Shown here piece after piece: positions 43,615 to 55,150 of a DNA stretch of 64,000 nucleotides. The position numbers and the translations under genes were made by a program. The notes beneath the pieces are model-generated. The model was given only the letters and a program-made list of their open reading frames with translations. It had not been told where the DNA came from and did no database searches. This DNA is from Suillus spraguei (Eukaryota; Basidiomycota; Agaricomycetes; Boletales; Suillaceae), in the NCBI GenBank assembly GCA_016800925.1, contig JABCPU010000046.1, positions 208,067 to 272,066 on the forward strand, written 5' to 3'. Position 1 is the stretch's first letter; every line of letters begins with the position of its first letter.

Positions 43615-45539
43615 ATGCCGGCACCTGCTGCCTTGGATGGATTCAGCCCGTTGATCTCATTCATTCTTTCTACCTCTGCCCTGAGGGACTGGGCGAAGCT
43701 TTTGATCATTGGTAGCTTCTTTGAGACTTGCCGGCGCCTCCTTGCCACAATCTGGTCGTCCACGATCGATTCTTTCTTTCTCACTGCGTCATTTGAGGAT
43801 CACGATGATAGTTATAGTAAGTGGCCATTGGTTGATTATACGGCAATCAATAACACGGGTTGTCATCTTAATAGAATGGATGATGATCTGGCTATCGAAG
43901 CATCCATCCTGGAGTAAGCCCTCCGATCAACTATTACCATATCATTCTGACTGTTTTCTGTCGGTTCACAGAGTATGTGCGCAACGTAAATATCAGCACT
44001 AACATATTGTATTCGGGGAACGTTCCCGATTCCGAAGAGGAGCATGATTCATCCGGGATCTCTTACCTGCCAGCACTCTCTGGGTCTTATACCCTATGGT
44101 ACAAATACAGATGGATGCGGATTACCCGTGTTTCGGAGTCAGTACCTGGTTGGCTGAACCACAGAGAATCATTGAATATCAGGTAACCTTTCAATATGTT
44201 GGTTGAATCGTCCGTTTTATCTGATGCTAAACAGTATCTTCACGCGTAACCATGACATTCTAAACACTATCTTACAAGACGCCAAAAAGGCGTATCAGGA
44301 TGCGCAAGGTAGTACCATTACTGTCTTTATCTCTGATTCGTGAGTCCTATCAAAATTTGATGTTCCCCCCTTTTAACCCGTTGCAGTACGAATTGCTGGA
44401 GAGAACTTGCTACAAGACGCAAGCGGCCTCTAGATTCTATTATCCTGGATCCCGGAATTCGGGAGCTTGTCGTTGAGGACGCTCAAGATTTCCTTGCCAG
44501 TAAAGGGTGGTATGCTGAACGAGGTGTGTTACTTTAGACTTGGTGTGAAGCTGTCGATATTCAATTGAACCTGCTTTCAGGAATTCCTTTCCGCCGTGGT
44601 TACTTGTTGGTAGGATGCTTTCGTCTGATGAGTTTTTCTACACTGCTAATCGAATTACCATTGCAGTATGGTGCACCTGGCTCAGGGAAAACTTCTCTGA
44701 TTCATAGCATCGCGGGCGAACTGGAACTTAATGTCTATATCATTTCCCTCTCCCGCAGCGGCCTTGACGACACTGGACTTTCAGAACTCATTTCATATTT
44801 ACCTGAGAGATGTATCGCTCTCATGGAAGACATCGACGCTGCTCTCCATAACAGTCTTTCGCGGGAGGACGCTCCCACACCACCCAACCAAACTATCCAG
44901 TCCGTCCCTAGCTCTGTGCCCACTCACACTACTAGCAAGGTTTCGCTCAGCGGTTTACTCAATGCATTAGATGGCATTGGCGCACAGGAGGGGCGGATAC
45001 TGTTCGCTACAACGAACAAGTATTCGTCGCTTGACCCTGCTCTATGTCGTCCCGGTCGTATGGACCTCCATGTTGAATTTGAGCTTGCGAGCAGATATCA
45101 AGCAGAGGAGCTGTTCAAGCGTTTCTACCTACCTTCCTCGCACAACAGCCCCGCAGATGGAGAGCAAGAAGCGAAATCAAGTACTGCTCAATCGCATCGT
45201 GATGACTTCGCACGTGACGGAGGTTCTGCCAACCTGATTGATCTCGGCGTCCCAGACAATACTGCCGACTCCACTCCATCATCTCCTTCAGCCTGTTCTG
45301 AAAAATCTGAGCGTGTGACTCCCACATACACAGGCACGCGCCACCGTGGACATGCACCAGAGCTCTCGAACGATCAACTTTCTGCACTTGCTGCACAGTT
45401 TGCGTCAGCGATTCCGGAGCGTGAGGTGTCGATGGCTGCCTTGCAGGGTTATTTGATGTCGCAGAAGAGCAGGCCTCGGGAGGCGGCCAGAGGTGTTTCT
45501 GCCTGGCTTCAGAAGGAGCTGGCAACAAAGACAGCCTAA
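43615..45539 (+). CDS. BCS1: BCS1-like mitochondrial AAA ATPase
   Basis: BCS1 is an inner-membrane AAA ATPase that moves the folded Rieske protein across the membrane during complex III assembly; many fungi also have paralogues of unknown role. The first in-frame ATG is MPAPAALDGFSPLISFILST (43615), followed by a hydrophobic stretch. Then come the BCS1-specific blocks ASFEDHDDSY and WMMIWLSKHPSW, then YVRNVNISTN. The AAA core has GIPFRRGYLL, Walker A YGAPGSGKTSLIHSIAGEL, Walker B CIALMEDIDAAL, sensor ATTNKYSSLDPALCRPGRMD, and DLHVEFELASRYQAEELFKR. A low-complexity insertion (about residues 400-460) precedes a C-terminal helix region ending KELATKTA. Six or more short introns have GT-AG ends. 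No broken motif was seen. It is the orthologue or a close paralogue of BCS1; I cannot tell which. Confidence 0.88.
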
Positions 45540-48139
45540 GATGAGACAAAATTATGACGTGACACTATATTTCGTCTGGTAGTTTGGTCGTTGCAAGTAT
45601 GGCATTATCCATTGTATCCATTACTTTCATCCTCAAGTCGATACTATGTAGCAAAGGATAACTAGATCTCGAACGAATATAAATTATGTTTGCAATGGAC
45701 TGACGATCGTTCTGGGGGCAACCGTGACATTGTGGGAAAAAATGATGACGAATATTTACCGACTGTATACTATTCTTTGCAGAGTCTAATCAGATCTGTT
45801 TTGTATGTGTATGCAGACAGAATGCAGATGTACACAACGTGTTTTCAGATATGATACTGACGTCAGATTAGACTGTTGTGCACCTATACAGAGCCTGCAA
45901 ATCAATTGTTTCCTGTGTCGAGTCTGTGTCCCGCAAATATACCTTTCCTGATCCTAACTCTTGGTGAAACATCTATTTTCTTATATCGTGTTACTATCCT
46001 ATTATAGGTGTCTCTAATCTGGCCTGATTATTTTGTCATTTCCGCAGTGATTCTGAATCTCACCTACCTCCACGTACAGCCCTTAATTGTATGATTTATA
46101 TCTCTCCGACCGCGACGCAAAACACCTTCAGCAGCGCTCTAGGTTCTCCCACCCCTGCCATGCATCCAGAGCTGTGGCCGCCAAGGACAAAAGCCTGAGG
46201 TTATGGTTATCATTTACTTGCTTGACCATTGAACACTCCGTTGCTCACGTATCTTGCAAATTTTATATATTGCCCGCTTCGTAGCAAAGACGTAAGATTG
46301 AAGTCACTCAGACGAGTCGTTGAAAACTTGAACTTGTCGCCATACTACCGGTGAAATTTCCACGACACGCAGCTGACACCGCTATAACACCTGCCGTCGA
46401 CTCGTTGGTGGATCTGTATCGAGTTCTTCGCCTGCTAGCACGTCTGTTGACCGTGTTAATAGCAAAAGGCAGCTACTTTTAATTACAAACTTATTATCCT
46501 TCCACTGTTTTTTCGTGTCTGATATGGACGATTCTTTTTCTCGGTGTCATTATTCCGTTCGAATTCTGTGTCTGATGCTTTATCTGCAAAACCACTGAAA
46601 TAAACACTTAACTTGCGCGCGTTACGGACGCTTACGAACGCTTACGACTTCACTGGTAGCGCACTCTGAAGATAACATGGGCTTGATTTGATCTCTAAAA
46701 TAACATCAGGAAAACCACTGCCAACTGGTAGCAACTGTAGCACAGTGCTTCTTTTGAAACGACTGTAGCAGACTCGTAACACCTGAAAGTGCTAATACCT
46801 CCGTACTGACTCCGGGACTCGCTATAGCTATTACTATCTTTGGCCCAGAGTTGCAAAATGGCCCGGAGTTGCAAATTACAACGTAGCACACTCATTTTCC
46901 ACTCATTTCATTCACACAATGATTCTAGAGTATGGTTAGTACATAGCTTGCTGTATGTATTTTTGATTCCATGAAAAATGGACTGGAAGTGCTTGCGGCA
47001 GCAAAATACTGTTCAGCATATGCACTTTCCACGCCGATCCATCGAAAGGAGGCTATTACATGCAGCAAAAAAATCAGAAAATTTAATGATAATTTCCTAC
47101 TACCTTATAAAACTACTCTAATTTTTTCTGACACGAGCACTGAGTTATGTTGAGAGATATAAGTGTTGTACTATCGATATGCATAGCGTGACAGGAGGTG
47201 TGAGCTTGTGTTCGGAGTTACAAATGGGATTCTTGACAATTGCCCCAGTTTCGTTTGCAAATTGTCGGAGACTTAAAACGGCAATGTGACATAGTGTGAC
47301 ACGATCGGGTGAGAATTTTTGCAAAACTGTGTTCAAACATGTTTTGCACCGGCCTCTCTCTGGCAACATGGCCTTGACATATTCCCTTACTTTTTTTATA
47401 TAGCATTAGAGTCTGTACTAATTTATACGTGCTCCTGTTGTTTTCTTATTTTAATGTTGTGTAGTTGTTGTGTTATAAAAAACTGATCGAAACAATTTGC
47501 AACTCTGGGCCAAAGATAGTAGCTATAGCCTATTACAAGTCGATTCTGTAATAGTCGACTGTTACTGAACCGGATTTTGCTACCTTGCTTCCAGTGGCTA
47601 CCAAGCGCTTCATAACACACTTGATCCCACTGATGAACATAGACGACATGGTGCAGTTGAGCCGCAGCGAAACAAAAAATGCAACTAGTGCAAGTGTGAG
47701 CACAATGCAATGATACACCTGCAGTGGTCACAAACTGTGATCGTACTAACATAACCCACTTACGAACGCAAACCTAAGCTATGTCAAAAACAAACTGCCC
47801 AACAGCATGTCAGAGCACTCTTCGACCCAACCAGATGAAGGTCGCCCCAATTCGAAGCCTGCATGGGGGTAAAGAACCAACTTATCACCACCACGAGGCT
47901 CCGTGAGTCATGAACCTTCCCCTGAATGTTGATACAGCGGTCACAACATGAACTAGACATCCTTCATGAGTCTGAATTTTACACGTGCGTAATATCGTAG
48001 CATTTATCCGTTGCTGGATTTGGACTGGTGCACCTGCACTGAAAGCGAGTAAGTCACAAGAACAAGCACTCACGGCAAGAAGTTGTCCTCGACTGCCAAA
48101 ATCAGCCAACTCCAACAATGATAAAGCTTCTAAAGAAAC
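45540..48139. other. Gene-free, repeat-bearing region
   Basis: No open frame with a recognisable domain occurs in these 2.6 kb. It holds an inverted-repeat pair (46821-46857 and 47496-47529) and a solo CATCAGGAAAACC motif at 46704-46716 that matches the Plavaka terminus. Confidence 0.5.
46821..47529. repeat. Inverted repeat pair, arms 34-37 bp, 709 bp span
   Basis: The left arm (46821-46857) begins GCTATAGCTATTACTATCTT and continues TGGCCCAGAGTTGCAAA. The right arm (47496-47529) is its reverse complement except for a missing TTA. The interior has no coding frame of note. It looks like a non-autonomous terminal-inverted-repeat element or a folded repeat; the ends are too eroded to see a target duplication. 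Confidence 0.65.
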
Positions 48140-48385
48140 GCTGTCAGACTTCAATTTGAGTGACTAATGGAATTAGCAAGTTTGCTGTATAGACCCCAGA
48201 CTTTACGTCTGACCTTCTCTATGAGCTTTCCGCTGCCCAAAGAAGCCGTCGGACTTCAATTAGTCTCTTTGAGTCACTAACAGAATTGCCAAGTTTACTG
48301 CAGCCTTTACGTCTGACCTTCTCTTTATAGACTACCATCATTGATCCATGAGCTTTCCGCTGCCCAAAGAAGCACCCTCAGACTT

Positions 48386-48463
48386 CATCAGCGGGTTGGA
48401 TCGTGCTACGGAGTGCTCCGTAGCACTCCGTAGCACTCTGTAGTGAATTACGTTTCCCTGATG
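48386..48463. mobile_element. 78-bp inverted-repeat element (MITE-like), copy B
   Basis: Same family as 39036-39093: CATCAGCGGGTTGGAT at the left, AATTACGTTTCCCTGATG at the right, and a CTACGGAGTGCTCCGTAG near-palindrome inside. It is 20 bp longer because of an extra CTCCGTAGCA-like duplication. The flanks extend the inverted repeat to ACTTCATCAG/CTGATGAAGT (48382-48467), so no direct target duplication can be claimed. Confidence 0.6.
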
Positions 48464-48604
48464 AAGTTCAAATCGGTGACTTTCTCTTTGAGACAAGCGA
48501 AATTGGCAAGTTTGCTCATCCGCAACTGTATAGAGCTTGCTTACGTCTGAAAGATGCCCTTTTCTTTCTAGACTACCATCACATGAACTGCCTTCTATTG
48601 CCCA

Positions 48605-48865
48605 TGCTTACAATTTGACTCTATCTATATGACCGCATCCAATTATCATGACATTCCAGGGTGCTTCCAACGCGTCTAGTAATCTAGATCCTGATCTTAC
48701 ATACGCTCTGCCCGAGCGAACAACTCAGTCACCGTCTAGTGGTGGCATCTGCAACCAAAAGTCACTCTGCTGGACAGAAACCTACTCTCTTGTCAAAGAC
48801 ATTCAACATCGTTGATATTAATCAAGACGCGCTCAAGGCTTGAAGTAGAATATACTCGATGATAA
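48605..48865 (+). pseudogene. Partial duplicate of the MYND gene 5' end
   Basis: The segment resembles 49000-49200 at lower identity. Shared marks are the start region (TCACCGTCTAGTG, GGCATC), where the duplicate reads GTGGTGGC instead of GTGATGGC and so lacks the start codon. Another is TTGTCAAAGACATTCAACAT against TTGTCCAAGAAATTTAACAT in the gene. A third is ATCAAGACGCGCTCAAGGCT against AGCAAGACGTGCTCAAGTGG. It ends in a TGA shortly afterwards. It is a dead 5' fragment. Confidence 0.7.
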
Positions 48866-49073
48866 GTAAGTATTTTACATCACACAGAGCGCGGGTTTTA
48901 CGTCTAGAAGATGATAGCCCTTATCTTTATAGACTATCGCGATTCATCATTGGTCATGGAACTCGAGCATTGATATGATGGCATCCGATTATCATATTGG
49001 AGCGTTAGCTATAAAACGCGTCTGGTGCATATCCTTGATCTTCCGTACCCCCCAAGTCACTCACCGTCTAGTG

Positions 49074-50752
49074 ATGGCATCGACAACCGAGGACTACACT
49101 ACTATAGATAAAATCGATCGTGAAGAGCTTCTTCTTCCTCCACTCTTGTCCAAGAAATTTAACATCACTGATGTTAAGCAAGACGTGCTCAAGTGGGATC
49201 AAGAATGGGAGGCGGCGCTCGCATCGTCAACTGCAGCAGACCTCCTCAAGGAGATCTCTCGTTTCCTAGATGATTCCATCTTGATTCCTAGTGCCATCGA
49301 GTTCTTCCACCAGGATCTTCGCACGATTCAAGGCCGCGTAGCCGAAATCCTGCGTAATCAACTTAACGATGGTTTCTTTGACACCATCTGGTTGTTGTTG
49401 AGTGTCGCTGAGAAGAGGAGACATATCCTTGAAGGCCTGAAGGGAGCATGTAAAGCGCCTACGTTTTGGGGGCAAGATTGTCGTGCTTTTTGCCCAGAGG
49501 TTACAGTTTCGAACCTTCTGACGCAGAGCGGGAAGGGCTTCATCGACTTTCTCACTCATGTCTTGGAGATATCCGAGTCGCCCATTGCACCAGCATTCCT
49601 ACCAAACTCATGGTGGGAACAGGCGTCGAACCTGCCGAACCCATGGTGGGAACAGCCTTCGGAACAGTCTTCGGAGCAGCCCTCCGAGATTTCACCTCAA
49701 AGACAAAGATCCCAAAGTACAAAGCTTTTGTTCGAAGTCGCAACCATCAATAGGAATAAGTTTGTCGGTGAGTGTTTTTCACTCATAGAACATCATGCGA
49801 GTCTAACACTCAATGAACAGTGTACTTCGTTCTATCCTCGTTGATGTCGTTCTCACGTGACGTTACCAATCCTGGCGAGGGGATGAAAAAAGTGCTGGAT
49901 TTCATGGAGGGTACAAAGGGATATGTCACTCAAGCTATAGCAGAGGTCAAAACGACTCTCAGGGATAAACCTATCATCCGCTGCGAAAACTGCACAAAGA
50001 CACCAGAAGACATCGCACAAGGTGTTCGCTTCATGGTGTGCAGTGTTTGTAAAACGAAACTCAAATTCGAGGTAAATTATTGTTCTCAGTGCGTACTAGC
50101 CCTATAATCCTGTCTTCATATTCCCTCCTGACGTTGCACCACCAGATCCTGCCAGAAAGAACACTGGTCCGTTCACAAGAAGGCTTGTGGCAAAAAGAAA
50201 GTGACACGGGGTCTGAGCGGAACAAAGGGAGACTCCTTGTGGGCATACAGTGACACGAATCCCGTCGCCAACTTGTTGCGCAACATCGCAAAGAAGAATG
50301 GGAGATTCAGTCTTAGAGACATTGGAGTAAATCCCTGCAAGGGCAAACGTTCTCCTGCTGCAGACCGTCAAGCCGAGATGCTTGAAGCCGACAAAGATGC
50401 CGATTACTTCCTTTTCACTGCGAGCGGCAAACCAGTTCGCTTTGTGATCGATGACCTAGGCGCGAAAGTGATCTTCCGGATCAATCGCGGTATAGCCATG
50501 ACGCAGCCGACTGATACTACGGGTGTTAGAGCTGTAGGGGAGTATATGATCAAACTCATGAGCAAACATCCTGGACTGAGTCGCGACATCATCCTGAAGC
50601 AACTCTGTGCGGAATATGGGGACGACACTGCCAAACGGATCGCGGAGTTGGAGCGGGGCTCTCGACAAGAGGAAATGGGTACGTTCATAGACAATTGGTT
50701 GAAGGATTGCTCGAGATTATTTGGAAATTTCTCCTGGCTCACGTTGTTATGA
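49074..50752 (+). CDS. MYND-type zinc-finger protein
   Basis: The start is MASTTEDYTTIDKIDREELL (49074), supported by the matching site in the upstream duplicate. Exon 1 is helical and charged and ends with a Trp/Glu/Gln-rich stretch (NPWWEQPSEQSSEQPSE). Exon 2 has SFSRDVTNPGEGMKKVLDFM and begins the MYND finger: RCENCTKTPEDIAQGVRFMV, CSVCKTKLKFEVNYCSQ. This joins across a roughly 60-bp intron to SCQKEHWSVHKKACGKKK, which completes the zinc-binding C and H set. A C-terminal region (GDSLWAYSDTNPVANLLRNI and AEMLEADKDADYFLFTASGK) follows and ends FGNFSWLTLL. MYND fingers bind proline-rich partners; many lineage-specific MYND proteins occur in mushrooms and their role is unknown. No SET domain is present. 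Confidence 0.8.
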
Positions 50753-51929
50753 ACATCTTGAAGTGGTACGTATTTCTTTCTTGTCGAGTCATGTGCAATT
50801 TCATTGATATGCGTTTACAGGAGTCTATGCGCATGTTTTGTACGTTAGAAATTAGTTTTTTACTCGTGGCCATCAGCTTTTTTTCTTGATTTCCTTACGT
50901 GTTTCTGTTTTGCCTTTTCTGATCACTTCTGTACAGTATCTGTGGATTAACTTGAACATCGGTGATATTAAATTTATCTGCATTGTCCATCTTGTCGTAG
51001 TTGGCACGTGCTGACATCCAGTTTAATCGCCGTTGAGTTCATTACTGTGCCTCGAGTCATTACCTCCGATCGACGGTGTAAGACATGTGTGAGGCTGCAA
51101 TGGGAATCAATAACATCATGTGAACGCAAGCCACCATGCGCACATGGGACGCATTCTGATACTAGCCATATAGCAGGTACTTCAAATATTTCTAGGCGCT
51201 AAGTGGAACATACTCATGACTATGGAGGGAAACAACGGATGAATTTGAGAGACCTCCCTTCTACTTAAATTTGCACTCAACCAGATTCCTATAGCAGTCG
51301 CTTTTGCGACCGAGAACGCGTCCAGTCAATCTCTACACACTCAGTTACTTCATCGCACGATATTCTTAAAGTCACCTTTCCTTCGATAGATTGCATGTCT
51401 AAAACGCGCGGCGGGAACGGCGGACCGGTGGAGGCAAGCCTCACGGGGCATTCATGAATCTAGAGGTGCGGGGGGGCACAGGGGCCCCCAAGACTAGATA
51501 GTATTGTCTTACATAGAGTTACACTCTCAAAGACAAAAAATTGAATTTTATAAAAAAAAACGGATGAATTCTGGATATGACAAAAAGGATGATGATGATG
51601 ATGTGATTACATTCGTTGAAGTTGGAATAAAAACTGTCAAACGGGCGAAAGTTAACAACAAACATTTACGTACAAGATCATACGTTCACAGTACTAGTAG
51701 TATGTCCGCCAAATAATGGCGGCAAAGATATCATGCTTCTGGAAGGCGAGGAGAAAAGAAATCGTAGGAACCAAGTCATTCCCTCTCAGTAGAAGGACAC
51801 CACCTGCTGGAAATCAATGGAAATAGTCACGAGTACGCCCTCCTAGCGCTTCGGACGCGGCCCGTCCGACGATGTTCAGAAAGTGTTCCGCCGTAGTAAT
51901 GTCTATTGCTTTACTCAGGATGATAATAA
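50753..51929. other. Gene-free region with a dispersed repeat
   Basis: No gene is visible. A repeat at about 51393-51545 (starting GCATGTCTAAAACG, ending near TACATAGAGT and AAAGACA) has a second copy at 54088-54250. A short GATGAT run lies at 51590-51603. Confidence 0.5.
51393..51545 (+). repeat. Dispersed repeat, copy 1
   Basis: It shares GCATGTCTAAAACG, GGCGGGAACGG, GCCTCAC, GGGCATTC and the end CTTACATAGAGT plus CAAAGACA with 54088-54250 (same orientation). The middle differs by several indels. The identity of the element is unknown. Confidence 0.6.
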
Positions 51930-52880
51930 TCAAAAGTCCATCTCCAGTTCAACCTATGGAGAAATTAGAATTGTGTCCACGATACAGAGCAAGGTAATAC
52001 ATACCGAGGCAACTATCTCTTCGACTCTCTGAGCAAACAGGTTACTGAACTCTGCCATTTTCTCATTCACCTGGTTAGAGCAGGTGGTACATCTTGCGGC
52101 TCTGACCTTTCCAACTGTGCTATTTGTTGCAATTCTCAGTGTCACCAGATGGTCTATCCTTCAACAACTCGAATACCTCTTCCATATATGTTGCCCACCA
52201 TGTAGTTGTACCACGGTTCCATAGAGAGAATCGACTTTGTTCATTGGCTCGTCCTTGACAACTGCGAAATAGCCAATCGCAGCCACTATGATTGCGATAA
52301 TGATATTTAATCCAGGCGAGGTTCCATAAAGTTTGTACGGCGATACTGCATTTTTGTGGTATGTTAGCAGCGCAAGAAGGTCGGATGCGGTGATAAGGTC
52401 GATCTCCGTGCACCACGCTGGAATTAAGGGCTGACGCAAGGTGTGTTTGGCGGCAATGATGGTTTCATGTTTGAGTCGCGCATTCCTGGAAATGGCAAAG
52501 CAGCGAAGGGGCTCTGTCTCGAAAATTTTGGGATTCACCAGGGCCTGACATACTTTTCTCTCGATCAGATCCAGTGAATACTTCCTCGCAGCCGCGAGAA
52601 CAGGAAGGGCATCGCTTAGGTTGTCGAGAGAGGGATCCTCCGCCAATGTGGATGAATAGCAAAACCTAAGAAATGAGTCCAGAGTTTTGCTGTCCTCAGA
52701 CACTGCGATGACAGCCAGACCATCCTTCATCTCTTGATCCGTGGTCCCACCAGGTGCCTGAGGGAGGCCGAACAGTGTCTCAAAGAACGGAGATGCAAGG
52801 GAGAGGAAGAGTTTAAAGATTCAAAACTCAACACCATCAACTGATCGCAAAATAATGTCACCCTTAGCGTGATCGATCAT
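51930..52880 (-). pseudogene. BTB/POZ-domain protein, disabled
   Basis: The family is one of the many BTB proteins of mushroom genomes. Reading from MIDHAKGDIILRSVDGVEF (52880), a TGA at 52823-52821 interrupts where relatives have a codon before IFKLFLSLASPFFETLFGLP. The domain goes on with EDSKTLDSFLRFCYSSTLAE, LPVLAAARKYSLDLIERKV and TEIDLITASDLLALLTYHK. There the frame is lost by one missing A in a run of A (about 52355) and resumes as CSIAVQTLWNLAWIKYHY and TTWWATYMEEVFELLKDRPS. It is lost again after SGDT, apparently by loss of one copy of an 8-bp GTGACACT duplicate (about 52140). The end reads KVRAARCTTCSNQVNEKMAE and, after a last intron, VELEMDF at 51930. Three independent lesions make it a pseudogene. 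Confidence 0.8.
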
Positions 52881-54994
52881 GGTAGAAGCACAAGTTTCCA
52901 TTTGTGATTTGGTCTAGCTATGTGGTGATGTATTCATTATTATGGCAGACCGTGGCTAGTAAATTCAACTCACTAGTTTCTAAAAATCGTGGATATGCTG
53001 CAAGCTTGAAGAGTTGTCAACGTGAAGCTTCAGTGCTCCACTTAAAGCTACTAATAAGGCCTGAGCTTCGAAGGACGTGTTCTTGACGCGTCAACCAAAA
53101 GTCACGTGATGTAAACAGCGACATGTGACAGGTTTTTCTTAACGTTTTCGCAGGATGCATCTGATGCACATTGCACGCCATTTGGCCTTCACATGGACAC
53201 TTCCACCACTCCCGCCGGCGACCTTCGTGCAAGTATATAATCGTAGATGGTAATCCAACATGATATTAGACCCAAACCTATTCATCTCTGTCGTTGGAAC
53301 ACCAAATCAGTGCCACGATAAGATACCCAAACAACCTTTTCATCATGTTCCTTCCAGAGTACCCGACAAGTATTTGACTGCTGTTGATCCTTGGATATTT
53401 TCTCATGTTAATACCACTGCCAGTTGACATGCGGTAATGCTTCTGGAAACTGAGAGTGACTATGCCAGTATTGGCCACGAGCTTTGCATGATATCTTCGA
53501 ACGGCGAGAATGAATCTGGGACCACATTTCATTCTTGACGTTCGAGGACATCACGCAAAGGACCGAGATAGACTTGAACTCTGGCAGAACTTCGATCAGT
53601 CCTACAAAACCATGGATGGTCAGCAAAAATGTCCCATCTTGTCGACGGTCGTCGCAATCCCCGCAAATGTTTTATGACAATCCAAGCTCCCAGACAGGCG
53701 AGTATCTAACATTCGACAACGAGAAGTTGGCCATCTACTTCAGAGTTGTAACAAGTGCTGGAGAGAACTAGCTCCTCTGTATTTGTCACATGAGTCGGGC
53801 ACGCTGTGAATGCTTGATCATAATTAAAGCTTCCCTATGGCCAGTCATTTTTCTAAGAAGGGCTCCACAACAGATCATGACGGCAGGAAGACTACAACGA
53901 GACAGATTGGCATCTTTCTGGATTGTTGATACGGGTGTGTAACCGAGTAATAATGATAACTTGTATGACGTTTTAGTTAGGAATCGATAAATATTACTGA
54001 GGGGACCTTGAGCTCGCATTGGGCCATATCCCTGTCAGCACGTCACACATCGAGCGTACAAGAACGTCATCTGATCTTCACATGAGCGCATGTCTAAAAC
54101 GGCCGGCGGGAACGGTGGAATAGTGGGAGTACCTAGTATGCCTCACACCAGGGCATTCGTGGCTCCACAGATGCGAAACGGGACATAGGAAGTCCCGTTA
54201 TACTAGCGTTATGTCCTACATAGAGTACATCTTTCAGCAGACAGAAATGGAAGGAAGGTGAGTGCCTCAAATCCAAGCATGTCAAACACAGAATTGAATA
54301 ATCTCAAAAACGGCACTTGCATATCACAGTTACTGATCGTACTCAACAAGTGTGAGACAACCTCACATCTATTGCAATCATTGTGTCGAACCAATAAGGT
54401 GACTGATAATATTACTCACCCTCACATAAGGAGTGCAATTATGTCATTGGACGAGATTGACAGGAATCAGTGCAGAATACTCATTATATTTATCCGCGAT
54501 GGAAGAAATAGATGCGATAGGCCAGCTCGATGAGACTACACGCATGGAACATTTGAAGTTTGAACCCCCGCAAAAAGTTGTTCGTGATTTCTGGAAGTTA
54601 CTTTCAATATTAATGTCGTTTTCGAGAGGTTACCACTACACATCTATACCAGGCATCGGCGTGGTAACTTTGCAAGAGCAGAAGGGCCTGCTGTCTCAAT
54701 ATTTCCCATTGTTCCGTCTCGTTCATCATGAAGTGAGAAAGGTCTTATCGCAGGAATCTGTTTGCGATCACTATACAATAGAATAAAAAACGAAAGGAAA
54801 ATATTACTGAAACGCCACCAAGCATCCCCTCCGATGTCCGGGAGGTGAGAAGATTTAGACTTGTGACTCGCCGGCGTTCGGGTTGATTCTGAAGTCTAGA
54901 TACGGTTGCCCTGGACCAATGGGGTGACAGATATGCTCATTGCGGCCGCCTGCATGAGAGCGTGAAACGACATTGAAATTTGAGAATCAATCCA
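52881..54994. other. Gene-free region left of the Plavaka element
   Basis: Only short open frames are present. Two of these (plus strand 54499-54786 with FWKLLSILMSFSRGYHYTSI; minus strand 53626-53408 with HGFVGLIEVLPEFKSISVLC) look mildly protein-like but match nothing I know. The second copy of the dispersed repeat lies at 54088-54250. Confidence 0.45.
54088..54250 (+). repeat. Dispersed repeat, copy 2
   Basis: Partner of 51393-51545. It starts GCATGTCTAAAACGGCCGGC and ends TCCTACATAGAGTACATC, with CAGACAGAAATGGAA after it. It also contains a GGGACATAGGAAGTCCCGTT palindrome-like stretch absent from copy 1. Confidence 0.6.
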
Positions 54995-55150
54995 CATCAG
55001 GAAAACCCTCCCAAGGCAAATTAGGCAAAATTCATATAATATTGTAACATTAGCATAATAACAGCTGTTTATCTACAAAGTTGCTAAAGATGATAATGTC
55101 AGACGAGTTTTTTTTTGAACAAGGCAAGAATTATCGAGAATTATCGAGAA

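Larger units (their letters stand above)
48140..48960. repeat. Degenerate tandem repeat around TTTACGTCTGACC
   Basis: A unit containing TTTACGTCTGACCTTCTCTT, a TATAGACTA(C/T)C stretch and GAGCTTTCCGCTGCCCAAAG recurs near 48200, 48305, 48540 and 48895, each diverged and with different internal losses. Between copies lie the second MITE-like element and a partial copy of the MYND gene's 5' end, so the whole block seems to have grown by local duplication. Confidence 0.65.

Noticed and set aside
48382..48467. Target-site duplication around the 78-bp element.
   Set aside because: The flanking ACTT/AAGT are inverted, not direct, so they extend the inverted repeat rather than mark an insertion site.
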